Of a DNA stretch of 6,886 nt, positions 1-6,802 are shown one piece after another; within the stretch, counting starts at the first letter, position 1; each line of letters opens with the position of its first letter. Below the pieces are notes generated by a model. That model was not told the origin of the DNA and made no database searches. It saw only the letters and a list, made by a program, of their open reading frames with translations. The stretch is taken from NCBI GenBank assembly GCA_017509375.1, contig JAFWPT010000010.1:1-6886 (forward strand), in the 5' to 3' direction. The position numbers and the translations under genes are program-made. The DNA comes from Bacteroidales bacterium (lineage in GTDB: Bacteria; Bacteroidota; Bacteroidia; Bacteroidales; UBA932).

Positions 1-71
1 GCTTCCGTAAGGCGCGGGAGATGGTTACTACGCCTATGATAAGGCGAGGGATGAGAAGGTAAATGCACAAA

Positions 72-103
72 ACGATTGCTGTGATGTTTTATACAGCAAT
101 CGT
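72..103 (-). terminator. Second hairpin downstream of the operon, possible back-up terminator
   Basis: A perfect 11-base-pair inverted repeat: ACGATTGCTGT at 72-82 pairs with ACAGCAATCGT at 93-103 across a 10-base loop. Read on the minus strand, the 3' arm is followed by TTTGTGCATTT, a weak T-rich tail. On the plus strand it is followed by GGGTAGC, with no T run. It lies just beyond the main terminator of the minus-strand operon, so a back-up terminator is the simplest reading. A protein-binding palindrome is an alternative. Confidence 0.5.
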
Positions 104-114
104 GGGTAGCACTC

Positions 115-147
115 AAAAAGGCTCTGGCAATATGAACCAGAGCCTTT
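115..147 (-). terminator. Intrinsic terminator of the defence operon
   Basis: AAAGGCTCTGG at 117-127 and CCAGAGCCTTT at 137-147 form a perfect 11-base-pair stem around a 9-base loop. On the minus strand the 3' arm runs into five T (complement of the A run 115-119), the classic rho-independent layout. It starts 9 bases after the Z1 gene's stop codon. The plus strand also has TTTCTT after the stem, so it could act in both directions. Confidence 0.9.
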
Positions 148-156
148 CTTGGGCTA

Positions 157-3057
157 TTAATTATTATTAATGAGCTCACCGTTGTCGATGAGTTCCTGTT
201 TGTAGTCGCCGAAAATCTTCTGGTCGGCTTCGGTCATCTTGTATTCGATGACTTCGGCGATGTTGTAGTCGATTTCCCACAGGGCGCGGCCTCCATAGGT
301 CTTTTCCTCGCCGGTGCCGCTGTGGCTATAAACGATATCGGTGTCTTCGTAATCTTCCCGGATGAGGTCGTAAGGATGCCGGGGATTCAGTTTGACAAGG
401 AGCTTGGAGCCGCTTTGGTCACGGGAGCAGCGGAAATGGATGTATTTGAAGTCTTTGGGCTTGTACGGGAACTTGCCGTCCACAATGTCGAAAACGCTGT
501 ATTGCCGGTCGGCGGGGACGCCGGGAGCCAGGATGAGCTGACCCCGCTCGTCACGGGCAAGGTACAGAGACTGGGTTGTGGGCTTGATTACACGGTGCTC
601 AACCTTCTGAAGCCCTAAGATAATGTCTATGAAAGGTCCTTTGGTCATGGTGACGTTGAGGACTTCTTCCTTCGGGATAAGCTTGAGAGAAGCCAGTTCA
701 AGGGCCGGTTTGGGTTTACGGATGCGTTTGTCGGCGTTAATGGTGAAAATGCCTTCCCGAGTGGTTTCCGGGGTGAAAAGTAGCGGCCAGTAGAAGGGGG
801 CGTTTCTCCATCCCTGGGACTGGGCACCTTTCTCTTTGAAAAGGAGCAACGCTGGACGGTCGGTGGCAATTTCTGCTGGCTTATCCGTGCGACCATCATC
901 CGGAGCATCACGGAATTTTCCGTTTTCCCTCAGGCGGCTGGAGTTACGGCCTGTACGCTGGAGGCACCAGAGCTTTCCATCGGTATCGTAGGTCAAATTG
1001 TCCAGTATGGTGAGCATTTCGTTAGGGTCCCAGCGATAGTCAACATTGGCATATTCCTCGGAGTAGATAAAGGTGTCGTTGGTAAGCTGGATTATTTTGG
1101 CGGCGAGATCAAAATCTATCAAGAAGTAATCGTCCACTTTGTAACCAGGAGCCGACATGATGAGTTTGTCGATCTTCTCAACAATGCCGGCAATCTCTTC
1201 GTAGGTGCCGGTCTGGAAGCCGATAGGAAGGATTCTTTGCTTGGCGCGGAGCACCTTGGTATTGGAGGGACGGTATTTGTTCTGGGCGCTGGGTTTGATG
1301 CGCTTGTCATATCCAATGACGATGGAGGTGATGTCTTCGGTGCGGACGTTGTCCTTGTGCTTGATAAGGTAGTCTCGCAGGTAATCGTCGAAGGAGTTCA
1401 TCAGTTCCAGCACCTGATAGATTTTCTCAGTGGTGTAGAAACGCATCACGGCCATGTCTTCCTTGGCGCGAGCACCATACATGCGGGCGTGCTGGATGAC
1501 GGTGTCCATCTGGAATTTCTCCGGGTCGCGACCGTAGAAGAAGCAGAGCATGTTATCGATAGTGATGCCGCGATCCAGGATGCTACCGCCAATGAAGAAG
1601 TTGGCGGTGCGCGTGAGTTTGAGCTGGCCACGGTCATCGAGCATGGTGCGGACCTTGCCAGGTTCAGAGGAGTTCACGACATTGATGCTGTAGTCCTGGA
1701 AGCGAAGAATCTTGCGCAAACGGGCTTCCATTTCTTCGAAGGAAGGAAGGGTCTCTTTGATAAGGCCGGCTTCCCGGGCTTTGGCGTTGGACTGGCGGAA
1801 ATCTTCGTAGGCCTCCTGCTGGATGCTGAGGAGGTGAAGGTCGGCATTCTGCCGATTGATGAAGGATTCACGGACATCCTCGATGATGGACGTGATGAGC
1901 GACTCCTGCCACTCGTGGTATTTCTTGTTGATTTCCACGTGGATGAGGCAGGAAGATTTGTAGGTCTGACCCTTAGCTTCTTCCTGGAGGCTGCGGATGG
2001 CGGCTGCCATCAAGTAGCCGATGATGGATTTGGAGAGGTCCAGGATATTGTCGGAGTGGGCACGGACGGTCATGTAGTCGTCCCGGCGCTCACTGAGCTG
2101 GCTGATACAAAGTTCCGTGACCGGCTTGAAGAGGTGCGAATACATGGAGTTGTCATCCTTTGACTCCACGTAGTATTGCTTGCCTCCGATGTATTTGTCG
2201 TGAATGGGGACCAGGCCAGTATAACGCGGAAGCCACGGGGATGCTTCTTTCCCTTCCCGGAGCTGGATGGTGCCATCCGGCTGGAGATAGAGGGAATAGG
2301 GCGTGGCCGTAACCTGCAAGTAGCGATAGTAAACCGGGATAGTAATGAACTTCTCGATAAGCTCAGCGATGCGCAGCAATTCGAATTCTCCCTTCCGCTG
2401 ATAGTAGGCACGTGATGCGAAATCCGCCTCATCATCCACGATAAGCACTTCCCTACGGGCCAGTTCGGGACTCTTCTCCGTGAAGAGCGTAATCAGGTGC
2501 TGGAGGTTCTTGGTCTCTTTCTTACAGACAATGATGAAGCGGTTGCGAGGATCTTCCGCCATGGTGCCCAAGCCCATGTGGATGAGGTCCATGATGTCGA
2601 AGATGCGGACAATGACCTTCTGGTCTGTGCGCCCGGACTCTGCGAAATACTTAAAGTCTGCGTTGAGGCGCTTGAGGGTCTGTTCGGTAAGGGTATTGGT
2701 ACCTTTGGTCATCACGACACAGACATCGATGCCCCGGTCCATCGCCAGGCCCATGATACTCTCGAAGGTGTCGGTCTTTCCGCACTGGACATTGCCCAGC
2801 AGCAGGCAGGGCTGAGTGGCATCCGGCCCATTCACCAAGAGCTGGTCCACCATCTCGCGAACGCACTGCTCTTTCTCGTCGGACATGAATTTATTGTGCG
2901 CCTTCATCGTGGTGAAGATGAATTCATTCTCGTCGATGCGTTCACGCTCTTCCAAACGGGCTTTCTCTGCGTAAACCTCCTCGGGGACCGGCATATTGAA
3001 CTGCTTGAGCTGTTCGATAAATTTCAAGCACTCTGCAAGGGTCTGGAATTGTGCCAT
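157..3057 (-). CDS. Z1-domain superfamily-2 helicase/ATPase
   Basis: A 966-residue protein with the ATPase motifs of SF2 helicases and the signature of the Z1 family (PF10593). Seen in order: Walker A GNVQCGKT (88-95), Walker B with a DDEAD box (208-212), motif III TATPY (250-254), GGSILDRGITI (490-500), and the arginine-finger-type motif QHARMYGAR (522-530). Residues from about 600 to the end match nothing I recognise. No nuclease motif is evident. Z1 helicases are known from restriction-like operons with methyltransferases, Vsr or MORC/MutL-type ATPases; here the neighbours are a methyltransferase and PglZ. I infer ATP-driven DNA translocation or remodelling in the cytoplasm. The start is the ATG at 3057, 24 bases after the preceding stop, with no visible Shine-Dalgarno. 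The gene ends in tandem stops (TAA TAG). It is the last gene of the operon, directly before the terminator. Confidence 0.9.
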   Translation of the reverse strand: MAQFQTLAECLKFIEQLKQFNMPVPEEVYAEKARLEERERIDENEFIFTTMKAHNKFMSDEKEQCVREMVDQLLVNGPDATQPCLLLGNVQCGKTDTFESIMGLAMDRGIDVCVVMTKGTNTLTEQTLKRLNADFKYFAESGRTDQKVIVRIFDIMDLIHMGLGTMAEDPRNRFIIVCKKETKNLQHLITLFTEKSPELARREVLIVDDEADFASRAYYQRKGEFELLRIAELIEKFITIPVYYRYLQVTATPYSLYLQPDGTIQLREGKEASPWLPRYTGLVPIHDKYIGGKQYYVESKDDNSMYSHLFKPVTELCISQLSERRDDYMTVRAHSDNILDLSKSIIGYLMAAAIRSLQEEAKGQTYKSSCLIHVEINKKYHEWQESLITSIIEDVRESFINRQNADLHLLSIQQEAYEDFRQSNAKAREAGLIKETLPSFEEMEARLRKILRFQDYSINVVNSSEPGKVRTMLDDRGQLKLTRTANFFIGGSILDRGITIDNMLCFFYGRDPEKFQMDTVIQHARMYGARAKEDMAVMRFYTTEKIYQVLELMNSFDDYLRDYLIKHKDNVRTEDITSIVIGYDKRIKPSAQNKYRPSNTKVLRAKQRILPIGFQTGTYEEIAGIVEKIDKLIMSAPGYKVDDYFLIDFDLAAKIIQLTNDTFIYSEEYANVDYRWDPNEMLTILDNLTYDTDGKLWCLQRTGRNSSRLRENGKFRDAPDDGRTDKPAEIATDRPALLLFKEKGAQSQGWRNAPFYWPLLFTPETTREGIFTINADKRIRKPKPALELASLKLIPKEEVLNVTMTKGPFIDIILGLQKVEHRVIKPTTQSLYLARDERGQLILAPGVPADRQYSVFDIVDGKFPYKPKDFKYIHFRCSRDQSGSKLLVKLNPRHPYDLIREDYEDTDIVYSHSGTGEEKTYGGRALWEIDYNIAEVIEYKMTEADQKIFGDYKQELIDNGELINNN

Positions 3058-3081
3058 ACGAAATGTGGTATTGCTAAACGG

Positions 3082-3699
3082 TTAATAATCAAGAAACTCA
3101 AAATAAGGATAGGTACTTACATCCGTATCTTCCGGTATCATGGGATTGTGGATGAAGAAGGAACGGCGATAGAGGTCTGCCGCAAGGGCGGAATAACCGG
3201 AGTGGCGGATGGCCCGGAAGAATCCGGTGCGGGGACGGGCAAACAGACCTGCCTCGATAAGCATGGGGATAATGCAGTTCATCGCATTGGGCAAAGACCG
3301 GTTGGAGCCGTACTTCTCCGAAAGTTTGGAAGAGAGCAGTGCCGTTGTCACTTCCGGTTGGACATGGAGGTATTTCCCCAGGATGGCCGTAAGGTCATAA
3401 CCGAAGGAATACGCAGCATTGATGACAGCCGAAAGAATGACAGGACGATCTTTAGGGCTGCGTAAGGCGGCCGTTACAGCATCTGCATTCTCCAAAAGAA
3501 CAGGCATCAAGGGATTGCGCATCGTAAGCCGGTTCATGACATAGGTGGACTTGCGGATGCGGTTTTCTCCTTGATATTCGGTACCGGCCAGCTCCGCGAA
3601 ATACTCCGGCGTGGCCTTCCCCTGAAGCGCCGCGATGAGCGCCATTTCCAAGAGCGGAATGGGAATCCGCTGATTGATGCCTATTTCTATCTTGTTCAT
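3082..3699 (-). CDS. Small unrecognised protein coupled to PglZ
   Basis: A 205-residue soluble protein with no signal peptide or membrane segment. I do not recognise its family. It looks mostly helical, with a basic stretch around residues 47-61 (RIRKSTYVMNR) and a helical block at 82-153 ending in PMLIEAGLF. The layout of that block (RPVILSAVINAAYSFGYDL, then a helix pair, then a conserved-looking IEAGL) loosely recalls DUF1819/BrxA, a roughly 200-residue DNA-binding BREX protein. That is a resemblance from memory, not a demonstrated homology. Its ATG overlaps the TGA of pglZ by four bases (ATGA), so the two are translationally coupled and probably made in matched amounts. The stop codon is in the same frame as the downstream Z1 ATG, nine codons away. 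The best guess is an accessory or DNA-binding subunit of the defence complex. Confidence 0.8.
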   Translation of the reverse strand: MNKIEIGINQRIPIPLLEMALIAALQGKATPEYFAELAGTEYQGENRIRKSTYVMNRLTMRNPLMPVLLENADAVTAALRSPKDRPVILSAVINAAYSFGYDLTAILGKYLHVQPEVTTALLSSKLSEKYGSNRSLPNAMNCIIPMLIEAGLFARPRTGFFRAIRHSGYSALAADLYRRSFFIHNPMIPEDTDVSTYPYFEFLDY

Positions 3700-5153
3700 A
3701 GTGATATTTCAATGAATGGGATGGCTACTTCCAAAAGGTGGGAGCCGCCATGGGTGATTTGGTGTTTTCCGGGGCGAAGGAAAGCGGATGTATCCCGGTA
3801 TGCAAGCCAGTTGTCATGTACCAGGAAACCGGAGGCATCGTGGGAAGACAAAAACTCCTTCATCGGGGACACTGCGTCGTAGATTAGGTGCCGTGCTCCC
3901 CGGGAACCATCCGCAAAGAGATGTGTTTTTTCTGCGGATGATAAGGTGCCTGCGCCTTCAGCGAGGACGTTGCCGTGATCCGTTGTGATATACACGAAAA
4001 ATCCGGCGTCGTGCAGGGCAAGAATCTGTTTGGCGAAGTTCCAAGCCCAGGCCTGGGTGCACGCCAGGAGCATATCAGTACGCTCGGAAATGTGCATTAC
4101 CTCGTCTAATACCACGGTAACCAGTGCCAGACGGCGGGTGGTGGACCACACTTTAACTTCCGATTCGCCATAGATGTACTGGATGTCGGAAGAAGGAACT
4201 CCCTTTTCCGTCCACCAGGCAGACCAGAGTTTTTCTTCCGAGGCAGGGTTCTGCTTATAAGACAGGACAGGGTCGTCTCCCCGGAAAATGGCCTGACGGG
4301 AAAGCATGGTGATGGTGGGCATCCAAGCAAAGATGGTTGAGGAGGCCGGCGTGATGCCCAACAATTGCAACTGCTCCTGCAAGACCAGATATTGCCAGTA
4401 GGCCATGCCATCCACAACCAGCAGCGCCACCTTATCTGACAGCGAGTGCTTGAAGGACAGGTATGGCAGAATCTTGTTCACGCTCTTGGGACCGAGCACG
4501 TGGCTGCTGTGCAAGGAACCAAAGTAGGATGACGCAAGATACTCCTGGAAGGAAGCATTCAGTGAGGTAAGACCCTGACCAATCTCAGCGTATTTATCCT
4601 GACGGATAGCAGCGAGTACCGCCGAGGATGCTGCCGTAACCGTCTCCGTGAGTTTGCTCCAATCCGGAACAAACTGAGCCATCAAGGCCACGAGGTCAAT
4701 CTCCGGCTGTGAAACAACACGAGAAGCATACTGGATCTCCAGCAATTCCCGGGCAAGGTCTGAGGCCGAGATAAAGCCTGCCAGGTTGCGGTCAAAAAGC
4801 GCTTCCAGTACGGATGCCGGCTGCTTCAACAACGTCTGCCGGTCCATCACATTCGGAAACAAATCCGCAACGGAGAAGGTCCCGGACCAGGCTTCCCGCC
4901 GGATGTCCGGAAGCAGCAGCGAAGGATTCTCACAAATGTAGCAGAATCGCGTATCAGGAGACTCCTTGAAGGATAGCTCGAAATGCAGGCGCAGTTCGAA
5001 CGGAGAGCCGGTCACAAAAAGAATCCCAGTTTCCGCCGTGAGCGCACGCTGCACAGACGGCTCCGAGAGAAACCCATCCGGATTCCTCACGATGGAAAGC
5101 CGCTTGTACGGCACCGAAATCTTCTCGGCTATTTTCCGGTAGAAAGCGCTCAT
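3696..5153 (-). CDS. pglZ: PglZ-domain protein, short form (BREX-type phosphatase fold)
   Basis: About 485 residues. The C-terminal half carries the PglZ domain, a branch of the alkaline phosphatase superfamily. Visible metal-site motifs (numbered from the ATG start) are LLVVDGMAY with Asp248, MPTITMLSRQAIFRG near 278-292 with the candidate catalytic Thr, ITTDHGN with Asp/His at 392-393, and ITHGGSHLLEVAIPFIE with His468. None of these looks degraded. The N-terminal half (1-230) is an unassigned, probably helical adaptor. Many BREX PglZ proteins are about 700-900 residues, so this is a short form. PglZ is the defining gene of BREX, but its exact biochemical role is unsettled. I chose the ATG at 5153 over a GTG two codons upstream because AAAGGTG sits at proper spacing for the ATG and would overlap the GTG. 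The gene begins 18 bases after the methyltransferase stop and overlaps the next gene by four bases. Confidence 0.9.
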   Translation of the reverse strand: MSAFYRKIAEKISVPYKRLSIVRNPDGFLSEPSVQRALTAETGILFVTGSPFELRLHFELSFKESPDTRFCYICENPSLLLPDIRREAWSGTFSVADLFPNVMDRQTLLKQPASVLEALFDRNLAGFISASDLARELLEIQYASRVVSQPEIDLVALMAQFVPDWSKLTETVTAASSAVLAAIRQDKYAEIGQGLTSLNASFQEYLASSYFGSLHSSHVLGPKSVNKILPYLSFKHSLSDKVALLVVDGMAYWQYLVLQEQLQLLGITPASSTIFAWMPTITMLSRQAIFRGDDPVLSYKQNPASEEKLWSAWWTEKGVPSSDIQYIYGESEVKVWSTTRRLALVTVVLDEVMHISERTDMLLACTQAWAWNFAKQILALHDAGFFVYITTDHGNVLAEGAGTLSSAEKTHLFADGSRGARHLIYDAVSPMKEFLSSHDASGFLVHDNWLAYRDTSAFLRPGKHQITHGGSHLLEVAIPFIEISL

Positions 5154-5156
5154 CTT

Positions 5157-5163
5157 CACCTTT
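5157..5163 (-). promoter_or_regulatory. Shine-Dalgarno of pglZ
   Basis: On the minus strand, AAAGGTG lies five bases (counted from the GG) before the ATG at 5153. It is the only clear Shine-Dalgarno in the operon and decides the pglZ start: the in-frame GTG at 5159-5157 is part of this element and so is an unlikely initiator. Confidence 0.6.
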
Positions 5164-5171
5164 AGTCAAAA

Positions 5172-6800
5172 TTACACACGTGTTCGTGCAATATCGTAGA
5201 ACTGGAGTAAGTTGGGGTCTCCATTCAGAAGAGTTGACGGTATCTTGTCTCCAACGAGGACAATAGTGGCGAAATCTTTATCCATATAACAATGCTTGAA
5301 ACCGCACAGTAAAGCTTCCATTCGTGCCTCCTTTATCTTTACGTGGGGTTTAGAAGCTGCCTCAACGTACACCTTAAACTCCTTCAATAATGATTTTGTA
5401 CGAAGCTTATCCTTATCGACATCATCTTGAATATTGGGAAGGCGCCACCTTCCATCAGCTTCTTGTATGAAGTTCTCTTCAAGTATTTCCGAGAGTTCAG
5501 GAAGTATATCTCCTTTGAGCAAACCGTTGATAGCTTGCATCCAGTTTGGCTGAATATCTTGATAGGTTTGAGGGTTATCTCGTAATCGGACTCTCAGCCA
5601 TTCGATACCATCCGCTTCACTGGATATAATAAGTCCCATGGGGACAAATTCGGGGGATAATTTCTTTTTCTCATCGTATTCAATCACTTGAGCAGGCGTA
5701 AAGAACATCCCATCCCTTTCCAAAAACCGCTCTTTCAATCCTGCTTGAAAATCTGTCGCGTCAATGGGAACGGGCAACCCTTTTTCAATAAAATAAGAAA
5801 TCACTCTATCGTATAAAATCTTAGGGCTTCTTTCAGACATTCCGACTGTCGCTTCTTCTAACTTAATGTGAACAGGCAAATGGTTAAGATAGTCTGCGAC
5901 AAAAGACCACACCGAAGTACTTTCATTGTGGACAACAGTATCAATAATCTCGGATGTTGGTTTGTAGCATGAAATAGCAAGATCCTGATTGACAGACACA
6001 ACACCAATTATACCATGTAGACCAGCACGTCCTTTATTGAGGTCAGTTACCATAGAGACAACAAAACCTGCTTGTTGTAATGCAAGCTGAATGCTGTTCC
6101 AAACAGCAGCAGAAGTATTACTAAACTCAACGGTAATCCAATGGCCAGGCTTCAAAATGCGATAATACTCCTTAAAACATCGGAGCATAATGTCTTGATA
6201 CGATGATATTGACTTATTCTGTGTATCATTCACAATGGCTTCCTCTTGATTATCTGTTCTTAAACCAAGCCAAGATTCCCAGAGGAAATTGAGCTCTGAA
6301 TACATAATATTCGAGCCAAAGGGCGGATCAGTAAAGATATAATCTACGCAATTATCTTTCAATGAAGAAACAGTCGCCGATGCAACCTGATTGACCACAT
6401 TACCAACGTTATAAATGTCAAAATTATTGTCTTTAATCTTAGACTCAACGAAATAGAATGGGGAAATCTCCGTTGGGGTTGCACTTACATAAAGTGTATT
6501 TGAAAGTGGTCCAACGTGCCGATGATGCTTAACCGCATACCGATTCATCATATGAAGCCGACTTTGAGAAGATGTAAACCAAATTCTTAAGAAAGCCCTC
6601 AATCTGTCGTCGCATGGATACGCTTCTATCAATTCTCGCATTCTCGCAAGAATGAAAAGATTTCTCTTTGAATAGAATTGGTGCAGATAACTAATACCCA
6701 GTCTAAATGGATCAATAGTTTTATCTCCCTTTTCCAACTTTGATATAGGAATAGTTGCTGGGTAAGTATCTGGGTCAAAAGAGTACTTTAGACTTCCCCC
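5172..6800 (-). CDS. 5'-truncated adenine-specific DNA methyltransferase
   Basis: C-terminal part of a large site-specific DNA methyltransferase. Numbered from the TTG at 6737, it has FYSKRNLFILARMREL (21-36), GPLSNTLYVSATP (76-88), motif IV TDPPFGSNIMYSELNFLW (136-153), and YRILKPGHWITVEF with VWNSIQ. DPPF is the catalytic motif of amino-methyltransferases. Residues from about 265 onward are an unassigned C-terminal region. Family-like sequence continues upstream of the TTG (GGSLKYSFDPDTYPATIPIS) to about 6795-6800, with no ATG or GTG, and the frame closes at a TGA at 6827-6825. In relatives as I recall them, a SAM-binding DPFxGSG motif I and a zinc-ribbon region precede this part; both are absent here. 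The gene is therefore broken or cut by an assembly join, and as seen is unlikely to bind SAM. GC is about 40-42% in the two 60-base stretches I counted, against roughly 47-52% in pglZ and the Z1 gene. First visible gene of the operon. Confidence 0.85.
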   Translation of the reverse strand, partial: GGSLKYSFDPDTYPATIPISKLEKGDKTIDPFRLGISYLHQFYSKRNLFILARMRELIEAYPCDDRLRAFLRIWFTSSQSRLHMMNRYAVKHHRHVGPLSNTLYVSATPTEISPFYFVESKIKDNNFDIYNVGNVVNQVASATVSSLKDNCVDYIFTDPPFGSNIMYSELNFLWESWLGLRTDNQEEAIVNDTQNKSISSYQDIMLRCFKEYYRILKPGHWITVEFSNTSAAVWNSIQLALQQAGFVVSMVTDLNKGRAGLHGIIGVVSVNQDLAISCYKPTSEIIDTVVHNESTSVWSFVADYLNHLPVHIKLEEATVGMSERSPKILYDRVISYFIEKGLPVPIDATDFQAGLKERFLERDGMFFTPAQVIEYDEKKKLSPEFVPMGLIISSEADGIEWLRVRLRDNPQTYQDIQPNWMQAINGLLKGDILPELSEILEENFIQEADGRWRLPNIQDDVDKDKLRTKSLLKEFKVYVEAASKPHVKIKEARMEALLCGFKHCYMDKDFATIVLVGDKIPSTLLNGDPNLLQFYDIARTRV

Positions 6801-6802
6801 CT
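6791..6802. other. Junction between methyltransferase and topoisomerase fragments
   Basis: Minus-strand methyltransferase-like coding and plus-strand topoisomerase-like coding meet here, each lacking its 5' part. The junction includes a run of six C (6796-6801). Base composition changes sharply: 56 of the last 86 bases are G or C, against about 40% in the adjacent methyltransferase. It is either a genuine breakpoint (illegitimate recombination, insertion into topB) or an assembly chimera. The sequence alone cannot separate these. The exact boundary is uncertain by roughly 10 bases. Confidence 0.6.

Noticed and set aside
3..62. A short plus-strand open frame ending in TAA at the left edge, possibly the tail of a neighbouring gene.
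   Set aside because: Only 19 codons are visible. Another frame is open over 11-106 as well, and no family is recognisable, so no gene can be supported.
1237..2163. A 308-codon open frame on the plus strand opposite the Z1 gene.
   Set aside because: It is antisense to a well-supported gene with clear motifs, and its translation is low-complexity, rich in V, D, G and E, as expected of a shadow frame.
2497..3465. A 322-codon plus-strand open frame spanning the boundary between the small gene and the Z1 gene.
   Set aside because: It is antisense to two coherent genes, crosses their boundary and has no recognisable motif.
5154..5159. GTG two codons upstream of the chosen pglZ ATG as the start.
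   Set aside because: It would be overlapped by the only plausible ribosome binding site; the ATG has correct spacing.
6735..6737. TTG as the true start of the methyltransferase.
   Set aside because: Family-like sequence continues upstream in the same frame, no Shine-Dalgarno is visible, and the N-terminal motif I region expected for the family is missing, so truncation is more likely.
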